This document shows, in pieces, positions 51,939 to 61,041 of a DNA stretch of 64,000 bases. Under the pieces are notes generated by a model, which worked only from the letters and a program-made list of their open reading frames with translations, searched no databases and was not told the DNA's origin. Location of the stretch: the NCBI GenBank assembly GCA_041671765.1, contig JBAZAX010000001.1, forward strand, positions 1 through 64,000, written 5' to 3'. The position numbers were made by a program, and so were the translations under genes. Origin of the DNA: JBAZAX01 sp041671765. GTDB lineage: Bacteria > Babelota > Babeliae > Babelales > RVW-14. How positions within the stretch are numbered: position 1 is the first letter of the stretch; each line of letters opens with the position of its first letter.

Positions 51939-54104
51939 TTAACTAACTCTTGTTAAATTATCACCTAATATTTCATAAAATATAGTTACGGACTGATCAG
52001 TCATTTCTTCAGAGCTGGTTAATGTAACCACAGAATTTATTCCAGTTCCAGAAATACCACCAGTAACAGTTGTTGGGCTTCCAACTGCATTGGTTGTACT
52101 TTGAGAAATCACGGCTATTGTGCAACTGTCACCAGATGTGGCCCCAGGTGATACTAACAAGTTGGCTTCATAGTAGTTTATTGAATCTACCGTGCTAATA
52201 GTTCCCGCTACCATACAAGAAATTTTTACAACGGCTCCCTTTTTCAGTGGAGCTGTTGAGCCAGCTAAGTTTGCAAACTTGAGCAAAATAGCATCAGTTG
52301 CAGAAGTGCCAATGCTTGAAATTGTTTTTTGACCAAAGACTCTTTGATCTCCTAGCGTTGTTGTTCCAGAAATATCAAGCATTCCGCTAATGGTTGTATT
52401 GTCATTTAATAAAATTCCATCAGAATTAACGGAAAATTGATATTGTGAATTAAAGTTACCACCCAAAATATAAAAGTAATTCCAATCACCTTTTGCTACT
52501 GCTATAAAATCGCCATTGGGGGACCAGGCCATATCGTAAGCATTTCGGTCAAACGCCTGTGAATATCCAAGAGCTGATATGGATAGGTCGGCATTGATTT
52601 TAAATAATTGAGTTTTATCTATTCTGTCAAAACCGCTTCCCTCTGAAATATTTACTGCAACCAAATTTCCTGAGGGAGACCATGTTGCAAGGTATGGTAC
52701 GTCACCTGTGGCTTGAGAGCTAATCTTTGATGATATATTACCTACGTTATTAACACCAAATAATTGAATGGTATTGTTATTTATTGCCGTAACAACAATT
52801 AAATCGCTATTTGGTGACCATGCCAGTGAACGAACTCCTCCCTCTATGTTTTGCGTGCTAATGGCAGATGTAAAGTGGCCAGTTCCATCAACTCCAAGAG
52901 TTATAATGTTATTATCATCCATTACTGCAATGAAATTTCCTGATGGTGACCACTTTAGTATATCAGACTCTAATTCTGATTCTGTAGTAACTACTAGACT
53001 ACTAATTTCTGATGATATATGGCCTGTTACATCAACGCCAAAAATATGTACACTGTTTTCGTCAAGTACTGCAATAAAGTTACCATTTGGAGACCAGCAA
53101 AATGTAGTTGGCAAATTTAAAGATAAAGATTGAGTCCAAATTGCCGCAGTAAGATTTCCAGAGCCATCAACGCCGAATGTTCGAATTTTAGCTGGTATTG
53201 CATCATTTTCAGATGATAATACGGCAATAAAATTATTTTGTGGTGCCCATGCAACTGCAATACTATATTCCACACTTTGCGAGCTAATAGAGTTTGAAAC
53301 CACTCCCGCTGGATCAATGCCGAAAGTTTGAATTGTTCCATTCAATATAACAATGAAATCTCCTTGAGGAGACCAAGATAATTTCTTTGGCCAATATATT
53401 GTTTTGGTGCTTTCTAATACCAAGTTTATATCTTTTTCTCCAACGTCTAATGTTTCACTTAGTTTTGCAGCTTCGGCTACTTCAAGTGCTCCATCAATAG
53501 ATGTATTGGAGGTATTTAATATTCCAAGGGTTGTGTCTCCAGTAACATCAAGCGTTCCGCCTACGGTTGCATTATTAGTTACGCCCAATGAATTTAGTGT
53601 GGCGGCACCAGACGTATTTAAAACACCAAGATTTGATGTCCCAGCAACTCCAAGCGTACCTGCTATTGTTGTATTTCCTGTTGTAGCATTGGCGGTAAAT
53701 TTATTTGTATTTACTGTAAGATTACCTTTAACTCCGAGGGTTCCTGCAACACTTGTATTTCCAGTCGTAGCGGCAACAGTGAACTTGGTGGTGTTTACTT
53801 TGAGATCACCTGTAACTCCAAGGGTACTTTTTAATGTTGTGGCTTTTGCTGCAGTTAATGTTCCACTGCAAGTTTCATTTCCTGTTACTGTTAAATCTTT
53901 ATTTGTTTTAACACTTTGAGTAAATGTTGTTAAAGTTTTGCCAGTAGATGGTGATATTGTATCTGCTGTTACAACACGAGTTACTTTGGTTGAGTTTGTA
54001 GCTTTCGGTTTACTTGGCTGTGCTTTCTGTGATGGCTTCCCCGCCATGTAAATTGGCACAAATAAGAAAAAAATGGCCGCATATACTTTTACAAGATTTT
54101 TCAT
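51939..54104 (-). CDS. Secreted fibre/beta-propeller adhesin-like protein
   Basis: The 721-residue product has a signal peptide (MKNLVKVYAAIFFLFVPIYMAG), a Thr/Ser/Lys linker, and then a fibre-like region (about 60-230) built from repeats of the form TLGVTGDLKVNT / TTGNTSVAGTLGV as in phage tail fibres and bacterial surface stalks. Residues about 245-570 hold seven propeller repeats with cores WSPxGNFIAVxD and xFGVD, a WD40-like seven-bladed propeller. A C-terminal beta domain (about 575-721) follows. The layout fits a surface adhesin or receptor-binding spike. A tail remnant of a second copy lies at 49509-49556. Confidence 0.75.
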   Translation of the reverse strand: MKNLVKVYAAIFFLFVPIYMAGKPSQKAQPSKPKATNSTKVTRVVTADTISPSTGKTLTTFTQSVKTNKDLTVTGNETCSGTLTAAKATTLKSTLGVTGDLKVNTTKFTVAATTGNTSVAGTLGVKGNLTVNTNKFTANATTGNTTIAGTLGVAGTSNLGVLNTSGAATLNSLGVTNNATVGGTLDVTGDTTLGILNTSNTSIDGALEVAEAAKLSETLDVGEKDINLVLESTKTIYWPKKLSWSPQGDFIVILNGTIQTFGIDPAGVVSNSISSQSVEYSIAVAWAPQNNFIAVLSSENDAIPAKIRTFGVDGSGNLTAAIWTQSLSLNLPTTFCWSPNGNFIAVLDENSVHIFGVDVTGHISSEISSLVVTTESELESDILKWSPSGNFIAVMDDNNIITLGVDGTGHFTSAISTQNIEGGVRSLAWSPNSDLIVVTAINNNTIQLFGVNNVGNISSKISSQATGDVPYLATWSPSGNLVAVNISEGSGFDRIDKTQLFKINADLSISALGYSQAFDRNAYDMAWSPNGDFIAVAKGDWNYFYILGGNFNSQYQFSVNSDGILLNDNTTISGMLDISGTTTLGDQRVFGQKTISSIGTSATDAILLKFANLAGSTAPLKKGAVVKISCMVAGTISTVDSINYYEANLLVSPGATSGDSCTIAVISQSTTNAVGSPTTVTGGISGTGINSVVTLTSSEEMTDQSVTIFYEILGDNLTRVS

Positions 54105-54140
54105 TATTCTCTCTTCTCTAAAAAATATTAATTAAAATTA

Positions 54141-54373
54141 CTATAGATTCTCTATGGATATGATTACCCAGTATTCGGTGGTATGAATTTCATCATCTCT
54201 CCTACTTATAATTATCGCCACACACACAAAAGTTTTGCTCTGATGTAACTTTTCCATATTAACTGCATACAAAGGAAAATAAATCCGCTTATTGGATTCA
54301 GCTATGTTTAAAAAATATTCAATCTCACTTGATAAATTCTGATGTAGTTAAATCGTTGAGCTTGCCTAAACTC
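54141..54373 (-). pseudogene. Broken copy of the 77-residue beta-rich protein
   Basis: The minus strand reads SLGKLNDLTTSEFIK, a stop caused by a 2-base loss, and then in the next frame EIEYFLNIAESNKRIYFPLY and KLHQSKTFVCVAI...TEYWVIISI before TAG. This matches the intact protein at 51626-51859 (EIGYFLTITDSKERIYFPEY; ELHQSKKVVRVAAI; TDYWAFTP). There is no start codon. It flanks the adhesin gene on its other side. Confidence 0.8.
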
Positions 54374-54700
54374 CTGATTCAAAAACATGTTTAAGTTACG
54401 CCAGTCATTGCATTGTTCGATTAGCGTTACAAATACCACGATATAAGATCAATATTTTTTTAAATTAAGACCAGAATCTTAAACACAAAGATCTTAGTCA
54501 AAGGCGTGCTTAAATTAAGATGGGTTTCGTCTCAGTACCGGTCGGTAGCGTGACACGTCAAAATTTCAGCATTAATTATTCAACAATGCTGGTAATTTTC
54601 ATATCTTTAGACCAAAGCACCAAAAAATGCTAAATTTCAAAATCGGGTTTTTATTGATTTTCAAAGCAAAAAGTAGCAACAATGCAAGGAAGTAACACAA
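54374..54700. other. Intergenic region before the recombinase
   Basis: 327 bases without a gene. It should hold the recombinase promoter and, if the attP site lies near the gene as in many serine integrases, part of the attachment site. I see no clear inverted repeat apart from short ones near 54535-54550 (ACCGGTCGGT). Confidence 0.35.
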
Positions 54701-56194
54701 ATGAATAAAGCCGTAATTTACGCACGAGTATCATCCAAAGAACAAGAAGCTGAGGGATACTCAATTCCAGCCCAAATAAAATTACTTAAAGAACACGCCG
54801 AGAAAAACAATATTTCTATCATTGGCGAATTTATTGACGTAGAAACTGCCAAAAAGGCTGGCAGAACTCAATTCAATAATATGCTTAAATTTATTGCAGA
54901 TAATATAGCTGTTAAAAATATTTTGGTTGAAAAAACGGACCGTCTATTACGTAATATTCCAGATTATGCAACCATAGACAGACTAATTGAATATTCCGAC
55001 GTCAAGGTTCACTTGGTCAAGGAAAATGGAATCTTAAGCAGAGACTCAAGGTCGAATGAAAAGTTTATGTTCGGAATAAAGGCCTTGATGTCTAAAAATC
55101 ACATTGATAACTTAGCTGAAGAAACAAAAAAGGGAATGCTAGAAAAGGCTGAACAAGGCACATACCCTTCTGTTGCTCCATATGGATATATAAATGGAGA
55201 GGAAAATGGTCGACGAGTAATAAAGACGGACCCTGATGCAGCAAGATTCGTGAAAATAGCATTCGAGCTTTATGCATATGAAGTAGATTCTCTGGAAAAG
55301 CTTAGAAAGAAGCTAATCGACGAGGGAATGATATATCGCGGTGGCAAAAACTTTCACAAAAGCACTCTTGAGCGGCTACTTAAAAATGAATTTTACGTGG
55401 GAGCATTTTACTGGAAAGGCAAGAAATACGAGAAAGCTTCGCACGAACCAGTTGTCAGTAAAGAATTATTTCACCAAGTACAGGATAAACTAATGAAGCC
55501 AACAAAAAACAGATCACTAAAAGGTCTTTTCTCTTACACAAATTTAATAAAATGCGGAGCTTGCGGATGTTATCTATCTGCCCAGATCCAAAAAGGACAC
55601 ATCTACTATCACTGTTCTCAAAGCAAAGGGATATGCAAGCATCCATACATCAGACAAGAAATTATTGATGCTGAGTTTGAAAAACTGTTTGAAAGTATTC
55701 ATATAACTGAAGAGCAGAAGAATTTGGTTTTACAGGGCCTAAGAGAAAGCTTCCAAGATAAGATTGAATTTCACAATGAAACCATAACTCAAATCGAGAC
55801 GCAAATAAAAAAGCTTCAAAATCGCATAGATCAAGCATATTTGGACAAGCTAGATAAAAAGATCAGTGAAGAATTTTGGAAGCAATATACAGCATCCTGG
55901 TTGGCCGAAAAAGAAGCTCTGGCAATGAAACTTTTAACCACCCAAAAGGCAGACACATGCTACATAGAGAACGCAAATTTAATCTTAGAACTCGCGAGAC
56001 AGGCCTCTGGACTATTCAAAGCAGAAAATGCTGAAGAAAAACGCAAACTTATAAATTTGGTGACTTCGAACTGCACCTACAAAGACGGTAAGCTCGATCT
56101 GGAGCTGACTAAACCGTTTGATATGATAATGGAAACGAGCAAATCTGGAAAATGGCTCCCCGAGCAGGATTCGAACCTGCGACAAAACGATTAA
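54701..56194 (+). CDS. Large serine recombinase (integrase), ending inside tRNA-Asn
   Basis: The 497-residue integrase has the catalytic resolvase domain (VIYARVSSKEQ with Ser11, KTDRLLRN), a recombinase domain (APYGYINGEENGRR, then FYVGAFYWKGKKYE), a zinc ribbon (CGACGCYLSAQ...YHCSQSKGICKH) and a coiled-coil segment before the C-terminus. The last 14 codons (WLPEQDSNLRQND) are read from the antisense of the tRNA-Asn gene, and its stop TAA (56192-56194) lies in the anticodon loop. So the tRNA provides the end of the frame; this is the known result of integration at a tRNA 3' end. SD AAGGAAG. Confidence 0.9.
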   Translation: MNKAVIYARVSSKEQEAEGYSIPAQIKLLKEHAEKNNISIIGEFIDVETAKKAGRTQFNNMLKFIADNIAVKNILVEKTDRLLRNIPDYATIDRLIEYSDVKVHLVKENGILSRDSRSNEKFMFGIKALMSKNHIDNLAEETKKGMLEKAEQGTYPSVAPYGYINGEENGRRVIKTDPDAARFVKIAFELYAYEVDSLEKLRKKLIDEGMIYRGGKNFHKSTLERLLKNEFYVGAFYWKGKKYEKASHEPVVSKELFHQVQDKLMKPTKNRSLKGLFSYTNLIKCGACGCYLSAQIQKGHIYYHCSQSKGICKHPYIRQEIIDAEFEKLFESIHITEEQKNLVLQGLRESFQDKIEFHNETITQIETQIKKLQNRIDQAYLDKLDKKISEEFWKQYTASWLAEKEALAMKLLTTQKADTCYIENANLILELARQASGLFKAENAEEKRKLINLVTSNCTYKDGKLDLELTKPFDMIMETSKSGKWLPEQDSNLRQND

Positions 56195-56228
56195 CAGTCG
56201 TTTGCTCTACCAACTGAGCTATCGGGGA
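56153..56228 (-). tRNA. trnN: tRNA-Asn (anticodon GTT)
   Basis: On the minus strand the gene starts TCCCCGA and ends TCGGGGA-G-CCA, with a D-arm GCTCAGTTGGTAGAGC, anticodon loop CTGTTAA (anticodon GTT) and T-arm GCAGGTTCGAATCCTGC. The acceptor stem is complete and CCA is encoded. Its 3' half overlaps the end of the recombinase gene on the other strand by 42 bases; this is the probable attachment site of the element. Confidence 0.97.
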
Positions 56229-56270
56229 ACACAATTTTTTATTTCAAGAATTTAATTAGATGGGCGTCAA

Positions 56271-56347
56271 TGGTGGGCGAAACAGGATTCGAACCTGTGA
56301 CCCCCTGCTTGTAAGGCAGGTGCTCTAACCAACTGAGCTATTCGCCC
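56271..56347 (-). tRNA. trnV: tRNA-Val (anticodon TAC)
   Basis: On the minus strand the gene starts GGGCGAA and ends TTCGCCC-A-CCA, with D-arm AGCTCAGTTGGTTAGAGC, anticodon loop CTTACAA (anticodon TAC) and T-arm ACAGGTTCGAATCCTGT. The acceptor stem and CCA are complete. It lies 42 bases upstream of tRNA-Asn and is co-oriented, so the two probably share a transcript. Confidence 0.97.
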
Positions 56348-56663
56348 CTGATGTATTAATTTCAATTGTTAGGTAAATAGTAAAGAAAAAAAGGTCTTTA
56401 GTCAACAAAACTTTAGACTAAATTTATCAAAAAATAACACCCCGCAAAACAGTATTTACTCAAAATATGGCTCTGATATGGATTGCTAAGCTGTCTTAAA
56501 AATTAAAGTCCATCTAGGCCTTAAATTATAACTGAAATAATGTCGCAAGCCCGTGTGGCATAGGCTTGTTTTTATTTGCAATTCCCAATTCCGCCTGCTA
56601 TACTGCCCATACTGTAATGGTGGGCTTTATATTATTGTCCTAGAGGACTAATTCGGGGGATTT
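56348..56663. other. Intergenic region with promoter of the secreted-protein operon
   Basis: 316 bases without a gene between the tRNA-Val start and the next coding sequence. It should include the tRNA promoter on the minus strand, and on the plus strand it holds the promoter listed separately. Nothing else is seen. Confidence 0.5.
56576..56604 (+). promoter_or_regulatory. Predicted sigma70-type promoter
   Basis: TTGCAA (56576-56581), a 17-base spacer and TATACT (56599-56604) lie 60 bases before the ATG at 56664. Spacing and sequence are near consensus. Confidence 0.6.
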
Positions 56664-59072
56664 ATGAACAAGGGATTCAAAAAAATTTTAGTGTCTTTTT
56701 TCTTTGTATTTACATTATTATCTGTTGGAACAAAAAACGTTGCTGCCGCGCAACTTGGCGCACAGCAAAATCAGGATTTTGATTTTAATAATCTTATTGA
56801 TGCATTTTATTCATCACTAAGAACCGTTAAAAATTTGAATTACTACACAAATGATAAAGTTGTTTTTGTAATAGCAGGACAAGAAGTTTCATTTGATATT
56901 CAAGCCGGACATGGAAATATTTTTACACCACTCAAACCGGTTGCCGCAAAAATCAGTCCTGTAAGATTTGGGGCAAGCAACACCGAGGCCTCAGATAAAG
57001 CCTCTCTTTCCGGATTTGCAAGAGTTGTTATCGAAAACGAACTTTATAAAAATGCAAAAGATGTGGAAATCTTAAAGTGGTTAATCGACTTTAAATTAAA
57101 TCCAGTCCAACTGCTTACTTTTAAATTTCTAATTCTGCTAAATACAGCTAGGGCAGATGGAGAATGGTCAAGAGTTATAGAAGAATCCTTTTGCCTGTTA
57201 TTCAGATTAAGCCAAGTTGATGATCTTGAATTCATTGATAAAAATAAGCGCCTATCCACTTACCTCCCAGAATCACTTAAAACCGTTTTGAAAGACAACA
57301 AATTTGGATTAATTGAATTTATCGATGACTTGTGGACTGTGCTTATTAACAACCCAGACTATAACAAAACCTCAAAAAATCCCGTCCAAATTAAAAACTT
57401 TATCTTCAGAGATGAAGTAATGGCAAAATTGGTTTTTGAGCAATTTAAAAATTATACAGGTACAAACAACCCAGCCCAAGATCCATCACAAAATGCTACG
57501 ACTCTAAGCTTACAAGATCAAATTAACAGCTTTATCAAACCTCAGGGTTATGGAATAGTTGATATCAATGATTTCGTAAAATTCCGAGCAGATATATCAA
57601 TCCCAAATAACAAATTCGCACAAACCATGGTTGGTTACGAAGAATTTTCACTATCTAATAATTCTGATAAACCTGTAGATTTAACAAATCAAATAAATGC
57701 TTTGCAAACAAAATTACCAAAATTAATTTTTGCACATGATCAAAGATATAACGAATATTTGGTAGCGTATGTTACTGAAGATATGTCGTTAATAAACACA
57801 TTAAAAGAAGTTTTAATAACGCTTTGTAGCTCATTTAAAGAGTATCTTCAAGTAAAAAAAACAATCTTTGCAAAAACGGATGAAGCCTCATCAAAGTATA
57901 AAGCCGAATTTACTAGAAAAGAAAAATGTCGCATCGAATTGGAAAAATTTGTTAGATCCCCAGAGGGAAATCAAATATTCAATCAGATCAAGGGTGAAAT
58001 TGAAACGATTATTTTTGGCGCCGATGAATCCACAGTAGAAAAATCAGCTGAACAAAATCGTCAGGAACAAATTACATCACTTAAAGCTGAATTAGCAAAA
58101 CTTGAAAATCAGAAAAATGAAAAAACAGAGCAACTTGCAAAATGGGAAAAACTTTTTACCCTGCAAAACGCTTCTGATATTCATGATAAAATTGTATCAC
58201 TAAAATTCGACATTTCTAATATTGATATTCAAATTTTGGCAATTCAAAAAGATCTTACCAATCTTGTTAGTGAAAAATTAAGAGAAGTAAACAAATTTGA
58301 TGGTGCTTCAGTTGAAAAAGATAAGCAAAACCTCGCAAAACTATACACAATATTAGAAGAAAAGCAAAAAGCTGGCGGAGTCCCATCTGATAAACTTTTA
58401 AGCACAATCAAAACGCTTGAAGATCGAATCGCACAATCAACTGCTCAACCTGTTGCACAAAAATCAATTGATGGAAAATTGGCAGTACGTGCAGCCGTTG
58501 CAAATATCCTTGAAATCAAAGCCAATGAATTAAGTGCACAAATCTATTCTAAGCTGAACGAACTTGATCTAATCAAAGACATTGAAGATAAGGCAATTCA
58601 AGAGCTTATGTTGGATGAAACGGTCTCTTTACAAAAAACATTTGTAAAACAACTCGAAGCAACAGCCAAGCAAATTCGTCAAGACAGTGAAAAGGCGAAA
58701 ATGCTTGAAGCATACAGAAAGGCATTCTCTTCTGTAGGCACAGATAAGATATCTAAAGAAAAATTGGACCAGATCACAAAGTTAGAGCTCGAAATTGGTC
58801 ACATAATAGACAGCGAAAAGCAGGAAGATTTTGTGGCAAAAATTATGCTCAGAGAATCATTTTTAAGCGAATTTGTACAAGACATTACTAAGCATGCTGA
58901 CCAATTTATGTATGTCAAAGAACGCCTACAAAACTCATTAACGCAAATTTTGTCTCATTCTTCACACTTCAAAGCTAATGCAAAGTTGTACAGGTACCTT
59001 TGGAAAACCATACCTGGTAACTATAAAACATTTTTGGGCTGCGTTGGGATAACAGAACAAAGCTTAAGCTAA
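56664..59072 (+). CDS. Large secreted coiled-coil protein
   Basis: The 802-residue product has a signal peptide (MNKGFKKILVSFFFVFTLLS...VAAA). The first 370 residues look globular and helical. From about 455 to 720 there are long charged helices with heptads (SLKAELAKLENQKNEKTEQ; KVNKFDGASVEKDKQNLAKL-like runs), so coiled coils. No domain recognised. It forms an operon with the next gene (27-base gap). It may act at the cell surface or in the host; the sequence alone does not tell. Confidence 0.65.
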   Translation: MNKGFKKILVSFFFVFTLLSVGTKNVAAAQLGAQQNQDFDFNNLIDAFYSSLRTVKNLNYYTNDKVVFVIAGQEVSFDIQAGHGNIFTPLKPVAAKISPVRFGASNTEASDKASLSGFARVVIENELYKNAKDVEILKWLIDFKLNPVQLLTFKFLILLNTARADGEWSRVIEESFCLLFRLSQVDDLEFIDKNKRLSTYLPESLKTVLKDNKFGLIEFIDDLWTVLINNPDYNKTSKNPVQIKNFIFRDEVMAKLVFEQFKNYTGTNNPAQDPSQNATTLSLQDQINSFIKPQGYGIVDINDFVKFRADISIPNNKFAQTMVGYEEFSLSNNSDKPVDLTNQINALQTKLPKLIFAHDQRYNEYLVAYVTEDMSLINTLKEVLITLCSSFKEYLQVKKTIFAKTDEASSKYKAEFTRKEKCRIELEKFVRSPEGNQIFNQIKGEIETIIFGADESTVEKSAEQNRQEQITSLKAELAKLENQKNEKTEQLAKWEKLFTLQNASDIHDKIVSLKFDISNIDIQILAIQKDLTNLVSEKLREVNKFDGASVEKDKQNLAKLYTILEEKQKAGGVPSDKLLSTIKTLEDRIAQSTAQPVAQKSIDGKLAVRAAVANILEIKANELSAQIYSKLNELDLIKDIEDKAIQELMLDETVSLQKTFVKQLEATAKQIRQDSEKAKMLEAYRKAFSSVGTDKISKEKLDQITKLELEIGHIIDSEKQEDFVAKIMLRESFLSEFVQDITKHADQFMYVKERLQNSLTQILSHSSHFKANAKLYRYLWKTIPGNYKTFLGCVGITEQSLS

Positions 59073-59099
59073 CCTGTTTGCATTGGAGGTAAATTTTAC

Positions 59100-60959
59100 A
59101 TGAAAATATTTAATTATATATATGTAGCAAGTTTAGTTTTTGCTATTACGTCAACACCCATATTCGCTCAAGAAGTTGAGCCGGAGCTTGAACAGTTTTT
59201 GGCTGATAATCCGGATCTTTTGAGCGCACAACCAAATAACAAACAAGACAAGCCTGCTAACTTGCAAGTAATTGCAGATCAAACAAACATAGGCGAACTT
59301 GACCATGTTGAGACCGAAAAAACTGAAGCCGATACCAAGCTTAATGCTATTACAGAAGCATTTAATTCAATTTTTGATGATTACTTATTTTTAAATCAAG
59401 CATCTCCATCAACCCAGCAAACTGAATTATATAATCTTAAGCTTTTTATTGATAATGAAATTGCTAATAATTGCGGCGGTATCACTATTAATGGAAGTTT
59501 TACTAGATTTGATTATGCCTCATGGTACACTCAAAGACTAAGTGAAATAATTTATTGGTTTAAGTTTGCTTGCTTAAATTTGGAAGCACTTTCCGTCTCG
59601 ACTGAAGACGCTAAATTTTCAGCACTTCAAGAACCACTTGATTTTGTTGAAATGCAACAAGCAAAACTTAAAATTCTTGGCTCTCTGCTCGACATCTATC
59701 AACCATCATTAAAAAAAGGGCATGTCCCTCTGGCTTGGGTTGTGTATTCAGAAAAATCAGTTCGCTCTATAATTTTTAGAAGTTTACCAAATAGACTGCA
59801 AAGCTCCGTTATTTCATATATTTTATGTGGTATTACCACATCATCAGCACAAGCATATTATTTAAGCAAAATTTTGAGTCAAAATTTTTATGCCAAAAAA
59901 GTAGTTTTATCTGAAGAATATTTCGAAATAAGCTCCACTTTTTACAAGGCTCAAAAATTTGGGGAATCTCTCGATGTTGATGCTTTTTTAAATAAAATTG
60001 AAGAAGTAATTAATGGATTTGCAGCAAATAGAACATCCCAAAATAGCAGCTGTCATTTAGTTTTAGAACTCTTGCTGACAAAATTAATAAAAATAAAAAA
60101 CGATGTTGTAAAATTTTATAAGCCCAATTTAAATTTTAAAGATAATCAGGAAAAAGCTAAACTTCTCATACAATACAAATTATTTCTTGAAAATAAGAAA
60201 TTTGAACTACTTTTCTCAAACAGGCAGTTTTGCACATTCTTCGACTTGTACTGCAATTTCTTACAAAACTTTTTTGCAAACAAACTTCAGTCGCAAGCTG
60301 CAGATTTAAGACTTTTTGAAGTTGAGTGTATGCTTGAAAATCTTTTAAAAGACAAGCAAATTTCATGGTTGATGCAACAATTATATAAAAAAGATCCTGG
60401 AATTGCAGTTCTTGATGACATGAAAAAGATCCTGGAAAATATAAGAATGCTTGTAAACAAAGACCTAAAGATAAGCGAAAAAGGATTTTTCGCAGGCATT
60501 AAAGATGCAATTTTTTCTGGAAATTGGATTGATACCGCAAAGGTCAAAGGGGTTGGAACAGGTAGTTCGCAGACCATTGTAGACTTTATGGAGTATGCTT
60601 TCGATCGAAAATTTGAAAATTTTAAAGAGGCTGCATTTTTCTTGCTGGCCAAAACAAGCCCTGTTTTAGCTGCAGGATTAATTTATAAGGTAATGCCTTA
60701 TTTATCAGGGAACTTACAGGAAAAAGCTTCTAAATTAATTGGTGAATCAAAACTCGATGATGCTAACTCACTTACACAAAAAGAAACAGATTCTTCTGCC
60801 AATGGTACAATAAACCAAGACACACCTGATAATAATAAAATTTTCGATTTTATATCTAAAAATCCAGAGATCTTCAATAAGTTATGCGCGGTAAAACCAG
60901 AGCTTATTAATGGACTTGCGAACATTGTTGAACGTAGAATGATTAACGCTAAATTATAA
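59100..60959 (+). CDS. Large secreted helical protein
   Basis: The 619-residue product has a signal peptide (MKIFNYIYVASLVFAITSTPIFAQ) and a helical mature part without a known domain. It carries a short motif near both ends: ELEQFLADNPDLLSAQP near residue 30 and KIFDFISKNPEIFNKLCAVK near residue 590 (F-x3-NP-D/E-L/I). Paired with the 802-residue protein upstream, with a good SD (GGAGG) between them. The two may work as a secreted complex. Confidence 0.65.
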   Translation: MKIFNYIYVASLVFAITSTPIFAQEVEPELEQFLADNPDLLSAQPNNKQDKPANLQVIADQTNIGELDHVETEKTEADTKLNAITEAFNSIFDDYLFLNQASPSTQQTELYNLKLFIDNEIANNCGGITINGSFTRFDYASWYTQRLSEIIYWFKFACLNLEALSVSTEDAKFSALQEPLDFVEMQQAKLKILGSLLDIYQPSLKKGHVPLAWVVYSEKSVRSIIFRSLPNRLQSSVISYILCGITTSSAQAYYLSKILSQNFYAKKVVLSEEYFEISSTFYKAQKFGESLDVDAFLNKIEEVINGFAANRTSQNSSCHLVLELLLTKLIKIKNDVVKFYKPNLNFKDNQEKAKLLIQYKLFLENKKFELLFSNRQFCTFFDLYCNFLQNFFANKLQSQAADLRLFEVECMLENLLKDKQISWLMQQLYKKDPGIAVLDDMKKILENIRMLVNKDLKISEKGFFAGIKDAIFSGNWIDTAKVKGVGTGSSQTIVDFMEYAFDRKFENFKEAAFFLLAKTSPVLAAGLIYKVMPYLSGNLQEKASKLIGESKLDDANSLTQKETDSSANGTINQDTPDNNKIFDFISKNPEIFNKLCAVKPELINGLANIVERRMINAKL

Positions 60960-60978
60960 AAATAACAATACTCACGAC

Positions 60979-61007
60979 TTGGGATGTTGAAATACTTTTG
61001 CTATACT
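60979..61007 (+). promoter_or_regulatory. Predicted promoter of mraY
   Basis: TTGGGA (60979-60984), 17-base spacer, TATACT (61002-61007), 35 bases before the ATG. The -10 element is the same as that of the operon at 56664. Confidence 0.5.
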
Positions 61008-61041
61008 TAACATTTACGAATTCTAAAGTCGAAGGATTTTT

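Noticed and set aside
52768..53919. Long plus-strand frames opposite the adhesin gene
   Set aside because: They arise from the repetitive Thr/Val/Gly-rich codons of the adhesin on the other strand; their products are low-complexity and without signals.
54701..56194. The last 14 residues of the recombinase as a functional domain
   Set aside because: They are simply the antisense of the tRNA-Asn gene; this pattern is a common by-product of integration at tRNA genes.
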